From: Isoetes taiwanensis
Taxonomy: Eukaryota > Streptophyta > Lycopodiopsida > Isoetales > Isoetaceae
Direction: 5' to 3'
Length of the DNA: 64,000 nt
Assembly: GCA_021234155.1 (NCBI GenBank)
Contig: JAJEKV010000032.1
Span: forward strand, 7,784,736 to 7,848,735
The notes under the pieces are model-generated. The model was not told the DNA's origin. It worked only from the letters and a program-made list of their open reading frames with translations, and made no database searches. Positions 1-12,814 of the stretch are shown here, in pieces. Both the position numbers and the translations under genes were made by a program. Within the stretch, counting starts at the first letter, position 1; the number at the start of each line of letters is the position of its first letter.

Positions 1-2865
1 TTGTTGATGTCAAGCGTAAATAGTTTTTTTATGATTTTCCAAGCTGAAATTAATCCCTTCAGGAATGGAGAAGCTTCTCTACATGGCTTAAGATAAAAAA
101 AGAGTGACCATGGGAGTGAGACTTTGACGGAGGGCTTACTATGCTTACATGACGCTGATAGAGCCTGGTTGATGAGGTGCATACCTGGAGACTTCACCTC
201 TTTCTGTAGGATCTTCCATATGAATTTGGCTATTAGAACTTTGCTCTGTAATGATATGTCAACCATTCCAATTCCTCCTTCTGTCTTATCTCTCTTGCAC
301 TTCCACCAAGCGATTTTGACCACTGCCCCTTCTTCATTCCCTCCCCAGACAAAGTTGCGGATTAGCCCTTCTAATTCTTGTGCCTTCTCCTTCGGGGCTA
401 GTAAAATTGATGATGTGTAGACATGAGTATTGCTTAACACATGTTTTGCCACTGTAATCCGACCTGCAAGTGATAGCTTTGCCACCTTCCACCAATTTAG
501 GTGTTTCTGAAGGCCTAGTAGTATTTCGTCCCATATTTGTGCCTTAGCGATATTGATGCCCACTGGAACACCTAATAGGTTGGAATGCTCGCCCTCTGGA
601 ATTATTTTCCATGGTAGGATTGTCAAGCATGTGGGATGTGGTTCTTCCAAAGGCCATTGTGCTGCGCATTTCTTCCAATTTATGAGACATCCTGAAGCTA
701 TTGAGAAGGAGGCTAGTAATTTGCCTGCACATGACAGATTCTCTTCATCTGCCTCTATAAATAGAAATGTGTCGTCTGCATATTGGTTACATATTTGTTG
801 AGAACCATCCAACATTTCTAGTCCCTGAATCATACCGTCTTCTGAGGCTTGCCCGAATATTTGTGAAAGTGCTTCTGCTGCAATATTGAAGAGGAATGGG
901 GCTAAGGGGCATTCTTGCCTGATGCCCCTTTTTATGTCAAATATTGGAGAGGGTTCACCTTGGAATAGGACTGAAGCTCGAGCAGATCGCAGAAGCTTCA
1001 TGACCCCTTCTGAAAAAAAATTTCCACAACCCAGCTTGAGCATCATTTTGTGCAGGAAACTCCATCTGATACTGTCATAAGCTTTGGTAAAGTCTAGCTT
1101 TAGGTAGGCCACCTTTTGTCTTGTTTTTCTAGCCCAGTGCAAACCTTCGAATGCTGCTGCGACATTGCTCAGGATACTCCTGCCTGGTAGAAAACCCGAT
1201 TGGGCTTGTGAGATGCCTTCAGCCAGAATTGGCTTGATCTTCTCTGCCATAGCCTTAGCTATGATTTTATAGAATGCAGATAAAAGTTGATGGGCCTCCA
1301 ATCATTGATTGTGCTTGGCTCTTTACTCTTGGGAACCAAGGAAATACATCCCGTGTTCAATCTTGGATTTAGATTTTCAGCTTTGCATAAAGTCTGTGTA
1401 TGTAGAGAAGATATCATCCTTAACCCATTCCCAATTGCATTGATAGAATTCTATGGGAATTCCATCCATACCTGGATATTTATTTGTAGCCAGTAAACTA
1501 GTAGCCTTTTGAAGGTCCTCAATAGAGAGGGGAAGACTTAACGTATCTTGCTGGCTAGAGTTCATTATAGGCGAGACTTTTGAAACCACCAGCGCTTCGA
1601 AAGTCTCTTGAAATGGTAAGTTATGTTCTCCGAAGAAAGCTTTGAAATGGTTATATAGATACCTTTTGAGATCTCCTGGAGATTTGAGAATTGTGCCGTC
1701 ATTTTGAGTGATGGATGATAGTGTGGAAGATCTCTTATTTTCTTTAGCTGTCCTGAAGAAGAACTTTGTGCATTTGTCAGCTTCTTTTAGCCAGGTCAAT
1801 CCAGCTTTACATCTGTTTTCAGCTATCTTGACCTCTTCTAATGTCTTGATCTGTTCTATTATCCTTTTCTCCTCTATCCCATCATTGGGGCCCAATGCTC
1901 TAAGTGAGAGAAGTTGGCCATAAAGGGAATCCAGTTCTCCCTTTCTTTTTGCACTTTAGCCCTACCCCAGCTTTTAGCATACTTTTTAATATTTGAAAGA
2001 GCTGTTATCATGGTTTCCATACCAGTTCCTGTTCTAAAAGCTGATTGCCATATGCTTTTGCAGGTCTCCACAAAATCTGGGTCTTTCAAATATCTGGTAT
2101 TTAATTTGAATACTGTTTTAGAAGTTCTAAACTGACACTTCTTAGTCGATATCACTTGTGGATTATGATCGGAGATAGCATTCTTTAATTGATTGGACCT
2201 TTGAAGGTTTGGAAGGATGGAGAAAGCCACGTCATTCATGTAGCATCTATCGTGCCTTGCGTACGTCCTCCCTGCTCCCAGCCATCCATTACACCATGTA
2301 TATCCCTTATCTCCCTCCAGCTCCATAAAACCCATATCCTCTACCAATTTACACCACTGAAGCTTCTCAAACCCATGTACAATTTCTGACGACACCCCTT
2401 GTCTATCCTCGGCCGCCTCCACCATGTTGAAATCCCCTGTCATTAGCCAAGCTACCTGACTTCCAAATCCTTTTAATCTATGTCTGAGAGTGGCCCATAA
2501 AGCACCTCTGCCCCTGGGGTTGTTGTGGGCGTAAATATTCACCAGACCCCATATTCTACCTTCTTGTTGCCATAGAATTATAGCCCACCTACCAAACCTG
2601 TCAACCCCGCGGACTCACATACTTTTACATCCTTCTTCCAGGCGATCAAAGTGCCCGCACTAGAGGTATCTTTTACTGCAGCAACGCCCACATATTCTTT
2701 ACCTATTGTGTTGAACAAACCGTGTATCTCCCCCTGTTTACATTTATGCTCCTGCAGGCATATAATGTCTGGATTTATCTCCTTGATTACGTTTGATAAT
2801 CTGCTTTTCTTGTATTCCGAGGATTTTACCCCCCTGATATTCCAGCTAAGGATTTTATAATTCAT
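1..2865 (-). pseudogene. LINE ORF2: AP-like endonuclease plus reverse transcriptase (broken)
   Basis: The reading starts at the ATG at 2865-2863 with MNYKILSWNIRGVKS, the typical N-terminus of plant LINE endonucleases of the exonuclease-endonuclease-phosphatase family, followed by a QEHKC segment. After frameshifts near 2580 the endonuclease continues at 2542-1874 with the GDFNM and SDHNP motifs (metal and catalytic residues). A linker at 1895-1377 leads into the reverse transcriptase, which needs a frame change near 1370. The RT shows QAQSGFLPGRS, LDFTKAYDS and the catalytic YADD box at 782-771 (NQYADDTFLFIEAD), and stays open to about base 130. At least three frameshifts or stops make it non-functional. 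A product would cut target DNA and copy its own RNA in the nucleus. Confidence 0.87.
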
Positions 2866-4719
2866 GGGGAGATGTTTGGAGACCCTTTCTTCCTTTTCAT
2901 GTTGCCCGTCCCATCTGTGTCTATTGCTTCTGCCTTTTTATTTTTTTTTCCTGTTACACTGGGCAGGTCTTCGTCCTCCCCATTCTCCTCTACCATTGCA
3001 AGGTCTGCCCATCGGTTTTTGTGTGATGGGAGGACACTCTCTAAAGCAACCAACTCTCCCCATCCTACAATATCTCCTCGATTTTCTTTCGCCTTGTTTG
3101 GCAATGCCTCCTCTGAAATCATTACTTCTTTAATGTACTGAGAGAAAGGGTTGTTTACCTCAGAGACCATGTGAGTGCTGAGAGACGCCTGGGGAGGGGA
3201 CTTTGGGCGAGGCCCTCCATTCTTTCGAGCAATATTTCTAGTTCTCCCTTTTTGCCTGGCCCCTCCCACTTCCCAAGTTTGACCATCTGTTTTTGACGAG
3301 CCCTCAACAGATGTGGAGATGATAGACTCCGATGTAGGTCCCTTGGTTGGAGCTGCCGCCTTGCTAGTGTTAGGGGTTTCTGCTCCCCGGCCTAGAGCAC
3401 ATGGGGTGATTGTTGCGGGAGCCGTGGGATGGCTCGTTGGTACCCCAACACTTGTGGGGGGATCTTTAGAATTATCGCTCTGTGCTTGATGTTGAGGACT
3501 CATTTCCTCTTTAGATCTTGCTTGAGGGTTTTCTTCCAGCCCTTCAATTTTTAGATCTGGAAACATTCTGTAAATTTCCCATTTGTTAGTCAACTTCAAA
3601 GGAAATTTAAAAGAGCAATTGCCACTCTTAACTATCACCCCCTTGGGTATGCTCGCCTTTGCTGGAATTGCTACACAAATCCTTGGCCCTCTGGCTATGG
3701 AATGTGAGATATATGCGCCTATTGTGTTAGCAATAACCTTTAAAAACTTCGGTATCAAGATGTGCGGAGGTAGGTGTTCGATCTCCACCAAAGATGGGAT
3801 CTTGGTTGCTGACATTTGATGGGGGAGAAGCCAGGAGAGTAGTATTGGTATAAGATGTATTCCCCCATAAAGGTGTCCGCAGCGCGAGCCACCATCTTAT
3901 CTACTGTATCTTCACTTTGGAATAAGATGAGGAAGAAGTTGCCACCTAGTGCCTTTAGAGATTCATGCTGAGGCAAACCTAACCCTTTTGGTGTGTTGAT
4001 GACCAAGATTCTAGTTTACTTAAAGTCCAGGAATCCTCCTGTAAAGAATCCTATAACAGATCGTGATACCAAGTTCTCCACCACTTTTACATGTATACCA
4101 TGGTCTATCTCTGCTATTGGAAAGTTAGACTCCTCGTCTACTTCCATATTTCCTGCGCTTTCAGTTCCTTTTTTTTCAGGCTGGCCTTTATTTAAATTGC
4201 CCAGATCTTGGGCAAAACCTGCTTCTACTGTTTTAAGTGCTGCATCTACTCTCAAACTCCTGGCTGTTTCTATTGGCATACTGCTCTTTATCCATTCTGA
4301 GAATCTGGGCTTGTTAACTCTTGCTATAGTGTCGTTGTTTTTCCAAGCCTCTCTGACATTACTCTTTACTCCTCTACTACTTACGTCTGGATTTGCAATG
4401 TTGTTATGCCATTCTTCTGTTGTAGTTCTTGTAGCGTATGTGGTGTGTGGAGACAGTTTATTGGCCCCTTTGTTTTGATTAAGTATCCCCCCCCCCTTGT
4501 GAAGCTCTCTGCCCTACTATTCTCTTCCATTATAGCGTCTACCATGCCTGAAGCTTTGTGTTTCGCCTCTGCAAGTTTTTTATTTGCTTCCATTTCTTTC
4601 TGGTTCACTTCGGTTTCTACTTCTTCCATAGGTGAAGCTTCCATGGGTGATTCTGACCTACTAGATTGTATGGGTTTTCCCTGTCCACATGCATTACCTC
4701 CTGTCCCTGCCCCTAACAT
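2862..4719 (-). pseudogene. LINE ORF1 (DUF4283-like RNA-binding protein), broken
   Basis: Four minus-strand reading pieces follow one another: 4719-4381, 4279-4016, 4006-3755 and 3815-2862. The third piece (KALGGNFFLILFQSEDTVDKMV ending in GEYILYQYYSPGF) and the start of the fourth resemble the DUF4283 domain found in plant LINE ORF1 proteins; the last piece continues as a low-complexity Pro/Ser/Thr/Lys-rich tail. ORF1 proteins of this type coat the element RNA. No clear CCHC zinc knuckle is visible. The terminal TGA (2864-2862) overlaps the ORF2 ATG as ATGA. Frameshifts between the pieces show it is dead. The DUF4283 assignment is by eye. Confidence 0.65.
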
Positions 4720-5370
4720 TGCACTTTCAATTTTCGGATAGCTCGATAGCTTAACGCAGCTTGCCTTGGCAAAACGGATCTTCCCCGCAGGTTGCTTTTA
4801 CCTACTACATTGTCTTTTGCTCCCTTTGGGGAATGGTTTATATTATGTGAAGCGTAAGTAGCGACAAAAGGGCCTAGATTTTATATCGGGCGGTTTATGA
4901 AGATGATTTACCTTGTCCGCGAAGCCCCCACTATCGGGTCAGGATTGATAGAAGCCCCATCTTTAGGGGACGATTTTTCCGCCCCGAATCCGCCATTTGG
5001 TCGTTGTCCAAAGATGAACTAGCCGGCAGTGGCGGTAGTAGGAGGCCATGGGGCCCCGTTGTGCACACACCGGGTCCAACCTGTGTCGATTTTGACAAAC
5101 ATCCAAGGTCGCCACTCTTTGCTATGTTCATATCTTCCCTACTACTGCCAAAGGCTCCATTCTTCCCTTTGCTTCCTCCACTATTATTCTTTTCTGTCTC
5201 AGCATCTATCCTTGTCTGGAGCTCCTCTCTAGCTTCGAATCCGCCCTGTCTTCCTCCGGAATTTGGGGCTTTTGCTGCATTTGCCTTCCTAATAGGTTGT
5301 AGCGGAGCTGGGCGATTTGTGGAGGCCTAACTCAGGCCCCTCGATCCAGATCAGATCGCAGCAGAATTTT

Positions 5371-7899
5371 GCCGAAAGACAAAGAACAAATGCCGCCCAT
5401 ACCAAGCGCTGCGCCAATACCTCCACGTCAGCGTCCATCTTCGTATTTTGCAAGTCACTGCTTGATTATTCCTTCCATTGACAATAACTTTGTTTTAACA
5501 TTCTACTTCCCTTGGCAAGAACTTTACTTAATGGTGCCTATCCTACCTTTGACAATCGTTTTTTGACATTGGTTTTTATGTGATATTCTTCTTTTCATCG
5601 TTGCCTTTATTGCCTTTTCTATTTTATTCTTTTGGATATCGTCTTGACCATGGTGTTCATTTGACCTCCCAGTCCTTGTACGGGCTTAGCTCACGTTGAT
5701 CAGGCTCATCTCACCAACTTATGTTTTTATCCGCCTGATGGTTCTCTAGCCCCTGTTAACCCGGTCGTTTCCGCTTGCCCTCTTTATCACTTTCAACTAT
5801 GCCTTCGACATCCATCTCGCCTTTAAACTCGAGCTCCCCTCGACCCCCCTAATGTTGTAATTTTTCTTTTCTTTTCATTTTTTTAGTTAAATAGTGGGTT
5901 TTTTTTTTTTTTTTTTTCGGGCATTCTTTTTAATGTCGCATGGGACACGTACAAATTTATTTGTAGGATTTTTTATGCATTATTATAGTAGACTATCATT
6001 GTGCACATGGGTGATGAAATGTTATTGCTAGATACATGGCATTTGTAATTTTGGGACTTGTATTGTTATCACTCTATTCTTCTTATTTAGATGCATTTTT
6101 CTTTCCGTAGAGGCCTTATGTTTTTTCGTCTCTAGTTCTATAACGAGCTGGCGGTGATATGCTATTTTTGTTTGGTTAGCTTAGTTCCATGTTGCCACTA
6201 ACACGTTCCTTGGCGGACTTGTTGTTCAGGGGTCGTGTTTGCCAGGCAGCCGCGACCCCTGGACATTTTTCTCATGTACAACTTGTGTGGCCTTATCCTC
6301 AACTAACTACTCCAAATGTTTTGGTTTGCCAATGTTGAAAATTTCTTACTCTTGTGGGCTCCATTCTTTTTCGTTCGTGCCTCTATAGTTCAACTCATAT
6401 TACTATGCAGTAATGAATCTGAGATTTCAACAGTTGAACTCCTATTACTATGCAGGCTTTATCTGCATGCGAAATACATTGAGTCTTTTCATCACTGGTT
6501 GCACTACATTGGGGTTTTTGTGGAGTATTAGATTAGGCCAACTCTGATTTGCATTGTACTTTTGGTATAACATCGTTTTGTATGATTGTAGGAGAGCCTT
6601 GGGATGCTCATTCTAAATTATGCCTTTGAAACTCCACCTTTTTTACATTATGCATTTGAATTCTCCATGTTTTATATCATCTGGCTTCTATTATTTGGCT
6701 TCTTTCCATGGACAGCTTTATTACTAATATGTCACTTCACATAGTCGTTGTATTTTTGTTTTCATTTATCATGCCCATTGTTGTTTTGCTTTATTATCGC
6801 AGACCATATGTACGGCATAATATGTCACTTTATCTAGTCGTTGTGTTTTCATTTGTGTGACGGGCCTGGCCAGTTATCCCCATGATAACTGGATATCCCA
6901 TCATACTTGACCATTGGTATTCATGAAATAATTTTTAATGCATGCTTTGTTGGTCAATAATTGACAATGCAATCAAGCCCAAAAATATGGTAAAGAATTT
7001 AATCTTTGTTCTTTAAAAGGGAAAAATAGGACTTATATTTAGCATAGGCCCAAAGGCTACACTCGAGTAACATGTACAAAATAAGTATATAATATCCAAC
7101 TCCAAATATATATATTATCCATGAAGTCTCAGACTAGGAAATTCTAGATATCAAGGTGACTCTATTAATCCCGTCGCTCAACTGCTCGGCTACACTTAGG
7201 TTGCTCCCTCAACTCTGCTTACACCATGAAATAAAAGGGGGTTAGCCACAAGGACTAAGTGGGGGTCGAGGCGCTGGTAATTCTAGGTACCTAGACATAC
7301 AACATGCAATGTACAGTCCAAAATATTATTTAATCAAGGCTTACCATCATGCGTCTATCCCTGTAATCACACTTGTTAACACATGTCTACAAATATATTA
7401 TCATGGCACCTAATCTTCAAAATATCATGCACATCACCATGTTAAAAATAAGACAAGTAACTAGGACAATCATAAGGTGCAACCAATATTCCTCTGGGTA
7501 CTGAGATGGCCAACTCGGCTGATCAGGCCCGTGGCATAGGGGCGGGGTAAGCCTCGTGTGTACACACCCTTCCACACTGCGTCCATCATTGGAGGACTAC
7601 TTAACCATGAGCTTGACGTTGCGTCCACGTTGGGTATCAACGCCCCATGTTTCATTAATATATGCTAACAACGGTGGCGATAATATTAATACCATGGCAT
7701 CTAGTCTTCGGCCCCCAGAGGACTATATCAAAGAAGAGCATATTACATGGAATACGAATTCAATCCAAAGAATTTTCATGGCAATGCAAGCACATTAGAC
7801 ATCAACAACTTGGCAAATACATATCAAGAAAGCAAAGAATCAACTTAATAATCCTAGTGCAATACAACAATTTAGAAAGGGAAAATAACACGTAACTAA
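5371..7899. other. Intergenic, no gene recognised
   Basis: T-rich non-coding DNA. It contains a poly-T run near 5900-5920 and a short imperfect duplication at about 6396-6460 (a 22-base stretch ending in TATTACTATGCAG occurs twice). The part from about 7000 to 7800 has a composition like plant LTR sequence, but no terminal repeats, PBS or coding domain were found. Open frames here are short and without recognisable domains. Confidence 0.5.
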
Positions 7900-8041
7900 C
7901 AAGAGAAACAACACCATTAATGTCCTATCTTCAAGAACAAAAGAAGTTAAATGGACAAAGTGAGCTTATTCAAGAGAAACAACACCATTAATGTCCTATC
8001 TTCAAGAACAAAAGAAGTTAAATCGACAAAGTGAGCTTATT
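7900..8041. repeat. 71-bp tandem duplication
   Basis: Two adjacent 71-bp units, 7900-7970 and 7971-8041, both starting CAAGAGAAACAACACC. They differ by one base (ATGGAC versus ATCGAC), so the duplication is recent. Confidence 0.95.
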
Positions 8042-8230
8042 CGGGTTTGAACCCCAAACCTGAAGTAGCACCAGAAGTCTTAACAAATTCCCTTAACCAA
8101 CTCTACAATAGAGTTTATGATAGAAATGCTAAAACATTTTCTAAACGCGAAAATAACCTTTTATGTTTTATTTCATTGACGGCTGAGGCAAAAGCGCTAC
8201 TCTCCGGAAGAGAAGTTGCAGACCACCCGA

Positions 8231-8276
8231 TCCAATCAGAGCCCATCAGAGCCCATCCCATCAGAGCCCATCCCAG
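8231..8276. repeat. Short CATCAGAGCC tandem repeat
   Basis: Four imperfect copies of an ATCAGAGCCCATC-type unit (10 to 15 bases) lie next to each other. Confidence 0.7.
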
Positions 8277-8281
8277 TAGGT

Positions 8282-11200
8282 AAGAACTAAGAAGTGGAGG
8301 TATACACAGTCGTTGGTTGTAGAAAATAAGAGAAATATGGAGACAAAGGCATCCTGGCAGACCTCTAGACTGAAAGCCCATGCATGCCAGAGCAGGTCAG
8401 ATCAAACAAAAATCTATTTTTTTGGGCTGGAAACTCTTCTGGATAGCAGAGACTCATTTTGGGATTAGCCCATGCGTAGAAGCAGACGGATCCGGATTGT
8501 GACCCACTGAATTCACAGAGCAGGCTTTCTAGTTTTCTAATACTACTTTACTCTTCTTCCTAACAAATCCAGATCACAATAAAAGCTGCCATGAATTCGA
8601 TAATCAGCCAGATCAATTTAAATGTTAGAATGCTGCATTCCAATGAAAACTAGCAATCAATCCAATTCCTTTCTATGTTTTAAGGAAAAATCACATGAAT
8701 GCAAGAACCAGCATCCCCTGGTGTAAGGCAAAACCACCCACCTGATTATAAGTTTCCCTTCTTTCTGCCTTCCGATCTTATGCCTTCTCTGTTTTCTTTG
8801 ATTTCCCTTCTCTGATTTCTTCTTCTCCTAAAAATCAGCCAACGAATTGGCCTTCTCTATTTTTATGCTAAGCTAGGCCCTATGCCTATGTGACAACATA
8901 ATAATGGATTCTTGCATGACGTGGCTATTTACATTTATGAGATACTTATCCATTTCATATTTAAATGCTGCCTTGATTATAAATTATTAGTCTTTCTTTA
9001 TGATGCAAAGCAACGTATGGCACCAGCATTTATGCACCTTGCTATTATTCAGCTTAGTATTTTCATCTAACCCTTGCATGCACCCATGTATACGTAAGGT
9101 CTGTATTTAACTAGCTTTTTGACATATGTGATAATACTAAAAAAATAACTTCAATGCTTAGAAGAATATGAAAGGCAAATGTTCCTTACTTGATTTTCCC
9201 GGCTAGACCTTAGGCTCGTTACAATTTGTTCTTTTCTACAACATGGCTAACCTCCTTGAACTCTATTCCAGCCTTGGCACTCTTGACCTCCATCTCCTCC
9301 TTTCCGTTGGCTTTCCATTTTTCCAAGTCGTCATTAATTAGCTGCATTACTGCCCGCTTCTATTCTGCTGACTTGACCCGACCTTGCCTACTCTTATTCT
9401 CCACCTTCGCTCCCCCATTCTGGTTCACGCGCATTCCTCGCCCCTTGTGCACCTCCTCGTTAGGGAATCTGATTTGCCTTCAATCTCGCTTTTCTTCTTG
9501 ACATTCCCCTTGACTTTGCGCTCCCATGGCTACCACCTCCACCTCAATCTCATTCCCATTCTGCATATAATCCAATGGATCTTTGGAGATTAAGGTATAG
9601 TTCATTTGTATTGTCTACGCACTCTCGTCTTAAACTTTTCATTGCAATGGTTCTATGGTTTCTTATTTCTGGAGCAATGCATTTTTTCTACTTCCAACAT
9701 GCGCTTGTCAATTCTGTTGCTAGACGTATTTTTTCTTTGGATGCTATGTTGTGAAGTTATCGTTTCTGCAAAATTAAGTTACTTCACCATAGAGGGATAT
9801 GGCCTATTTTTGCATTGGTGCTCTTGCCATTTAAGTCACTTCACCTAGAGGGTTATGGCCTATTTTGCATTTCTGGATTTGTAAATTGGTTCATGTCTTT
9901 TCCTTTTTTAGACCTATTGTTCCAACGTTGTTCCTAGCTAGCAACATGTTCTAATATGCACACTAAATATTGAGGCTATTTATTTATTTAGATGGGCTGT
10001 TGCCCTTGTATGTGCTGTCCCATAACCCGTTGGGTTCCCGTGGACGTAAAAATTTATCTTATCTTACAATGGTTATTTTCTTTAAACTCCATACCATTGT
10101 TTATGTTGATCATATGATATCATGGACCTGGAGTTTTGCATTTTAATGCCGCATTTGATCTTTAGTTTTATTTGAATATGAAGTATATATTGTTCGACAC
10201 TACATGGACTTTTTGTTACGTAGATTTATATTGAAAACATTCTCGTTTGGGATTGCCAGCAGGATACCATAACATTGGCTTGCTTGTGACAGTTGCTTTT
10301 CAAGCATTGATGCACTTGCTTTACTAAGAATATATCACTGGTTTTTCATTATTCAATTTTGATTCAGTTGGCGGCGTATTTGACAATTGCGTACTATACT
10401 TTATTCAAGTATTATATGTGTTCTCCGCCTTTGACTTGGTTCGAGCGTATTTGACTTTGCTGAACCATTCCCGTTCCTTACCATATCCATTTAACTTTGC
10501 TGTCCAAGCTTGATTGGTTTTTTATGTCTTCGATTTGTTTCATCACCACCTCTTCCTACTATGCTAGCCTGCACCGGACCTTAGCTACCTTAATATTCAC
10601 CTTCGCTCTCCTATTCTTGTTCCCAACCATTTCACAGACCTTATGAACCTCTTTCCGTGGGACTTCTATTGATGTCCATCTCATTTTCTTCTTGACCTTT
10701 CTCTTGACTTTGCGCTAATATATCTACCACCTCTAACTTTAACTCATCCCTCATTTTTTAAATAATGCTAATACAATTTGTTTAATTTTGCCTATATTTG
10801 TCAATATCTAGTCGGGCATTTCACATGACATGGGTCTAACTTCGCCTTGTCATAGGCATGATCACTGGCGGTCTTCCTCTTTCGGTTGACCTTCTTGCCT
10901 TCCACCTTCTCGGCTTCCATCTCTTCTATCTCCTTCGCCTTACCTTCGATGTAGACCTTCCATTTTTTCCGCCTCCAATAGTTGTTTTTTCCCTCCTCAT
11001 GCGCCAGTCGGTGTTTATCATTCTCTCGCCTTGAACCTTTTTGTTATTTGATCCATGATGTTTTAGCTCGTGGCAATACAAGGGCTTGCATGATAGTTTG
11101 TTTTTGTGTTCTTGCGATTATTTTCCATGCTTTTACATCATTTGCATTTTTATATATTGGCCTTATGCGTCATGCATTTGCATGTTAGGCATTCTTTGTG

Positions 11201-11939
11201 ATAAGCCATGACGTCTATATTTGGGTTCGCTTTTATCACCATGGCGTTGGTCTATCCGATGTTACATTTGTTGACTCGCATTTGGTTTCAAACATCTCAA
11301 CATGTTTTGTACATACTATTCCAGGGGTTTTTGTCTTGAGTTTTTTGGTTAAGCCGCTTAATTATTTCTGCCCTTATATTTGGGGATTTGCATTTGTATT
11401 TGCTTATTGAAACCCTTCTATTCTATCATATGCATGCTCATTTACCAACATTCATTTAATTTTAGTGCCTTAACATTTGCTCGCTATGAATAGAATAGAA
11501 TAGAAAACATATGAAAACATATGTTTTCTCAACCCATTAAACTCATGCGTCAAGTTTGTTGCTTTGGACACATTGTGGTATTTTTGTATTTAAAGCGCAT
11601 CTTTATTTTTCTCTATGTCTAGCTTGTGTTGCCTAAGGGATTTCTAGGTTTCCAAATGTCAAATTTCCACTTTTGTGGTGCCCTCTTGTTTTCTCCAGTT
11701 CGTTGTCATTTGTGCTCTAGGTAAGCAGCCAAAGGTTCAAATTATCCTTTTGTCCTACCCTCCACATGCACTTTGGTTAACATTGCCTTCGCTTTCCCCT
11801 TTTTATGTCATTTGTTAGGCCTGTCTCTTTTGTGAATCTATTATTTTGGATCAAGTTATCCTTCTAACCTTACCCTTGCCTATATATCCTTAGCTCTTTC
11901 GTTTTCTTCATTGTCTTAACCTTGGACTTGTAGGCAAGG
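8282..11939. other. Intergenic, pyrimidine-rich diverged repeats
   Basis: No gene recognised. Two pyrimidine-rich stretches, about 9360-9540 and 10560-10740, resemble each other (shared pieces such as CACCTTCGCTC, TTCTTCTTGAC and TTGACTTTGCGCT), so they are probably old copies of one repeat. A short imperfect duplication sits at about 9776-9880 (TTACTTCACC...GGCCTATTTT units). At about 11500-11530 there is a small palindrome, GAAAACATATGTTTTC. Confidence 0.45.
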
Positions 11940-11978
11940 AAGTTCTCTGGTAGTCGGCCGGTTTTGTGTTCTTTGCGA

Positions 11979-12035
11979 GTCCCTTCCCAGAATGGCATCG
12001 ATCCGAGCCCTCGGATCGCTATTCTGGGATGGGAC
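11979..12035. repeat. 57-bp palindrome (potential cruciform) in E1
   Basis: Nested arms: GTCCC (11979-11983) with GGGAC (12031-12035), CCCAGAAT (11986-11993) with ATTCTGGG (12021-12028), and GATCCGAG (12000-12007) with CTCGGATC (12010-12017), leaving a 2-base centre. Related palindromes lie at 36533-36591 and 36892-36946. Confidence 0.9.
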
Positions 12036-12183
12036 GAGCAGCTATATATGTGCTCGTCCTTCTTGTGGCTCGTTATCGGCATCTTCTCACAGCAGCATCC
12101 CTTTCCTTGTCCATTGCTTCCCACCCTACCCGCCCTTATATGTTATTTTGAGTTCGTCTGTTGGTGATGCTATTTTTTCTTTT

Positions 12184-12572
12184 TCCACCTCTCGGTGCTG
12201 TTTCTATTTCTATATATGTTTGTTTACATTTCCTAACGTCTAACGGGTGATTTTTCATCTATGTTTTGGTTCCTGCACTCTTTGTTGTTGTCCACCTTGG
12301 GTGTTGCTCTAATAATGTTTTTCTTTTTTCATCGGCATTACGCCGTATTATTCTCCACCTGCGCGTGATGTTGTTTTTTTCCACCTCGAGGGTGACGCAT
12401 ATTTCTGTTCTCCACCCGTTGGGTGATGCTTTTCTCCACCCTATGGGTGATGCTATCTCCACCTGCGGGTGATGCTGTTTATTTCCACCTCGAGGATGAC
12501 GCATATTTCTTGTTACATGATTGTTCTCCACCCGTTGGGTGATGCTTTTCTCCACCCTATTGGGTGATGCTC
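12184..12572. repeat. Array of CACC-n-GGGTG mini-hairpins
   Basis: About ten units of the form TCCACC, 2 to 4 variable bases, GGGTGATGC, spaced 20 to 90 bases apart; examples begin near 12412, 12433, 12452, 12524 and 12551. Each unit can form a short stem (CACCC with GGGTG, or CCTCGAGG). Two further units occur in the inverted copy at 36294-36338. Confidence 0.85.
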
Positions 12573-12814
12573 TCTCTTTTTCTGCTATGTTATTCTTCTT
12601 ATGTTTCTATCGCTTCTATTGTTGAGGGCTTGTTGTTGTGCGGCTTGCCTCGTCATTGCCATGCATGTTTGATTTTCTCTAACCATTCACGAGTGTTTTT
12701 TAGGGTTCTTTGTGTTGCTTGCAGGTTTTATGCCGTCTTCCGAGGTCCTACTTTTTTTGGCTTCGCCATCCACCCATCTCCTTCGGTTCTCCAGGCAACA
12801 TATTCAAGGTTGCT

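Larger units (their letters stand above)
1..5370 (-). mobile_element. L1-type LINE retrotransposon, truncated by window edge
   Basis: Minus-strand non-LTR element with the usual order: 5' region (about 5370-4720), ORF1 (4719-2862), then ORF2 with an endonuclease and reverse transcriptase (2865 down to base 1). The 3' end and poly-A tail would lie left of base 1. The 5' boundary near 5370 is only an estimate, because no target-site duplication can be checked with one end missing. ORF1 and most of the endonuclease part carry frameshifts, so the copy is dead, but the RT core reads through for a long way, suggesting moderate age. Confidence 0.85.

Noticed and set aside
7905-8041. CRISPR-like repeat
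   Set aside because: Just two adjacent units without spacers, in a plant nuclear genome.
12259-12555. Minus-strand 98-residue open frame
   Set aside because: It runs across the mini-hairpin array; repeats, not a protein domain, keep it open.
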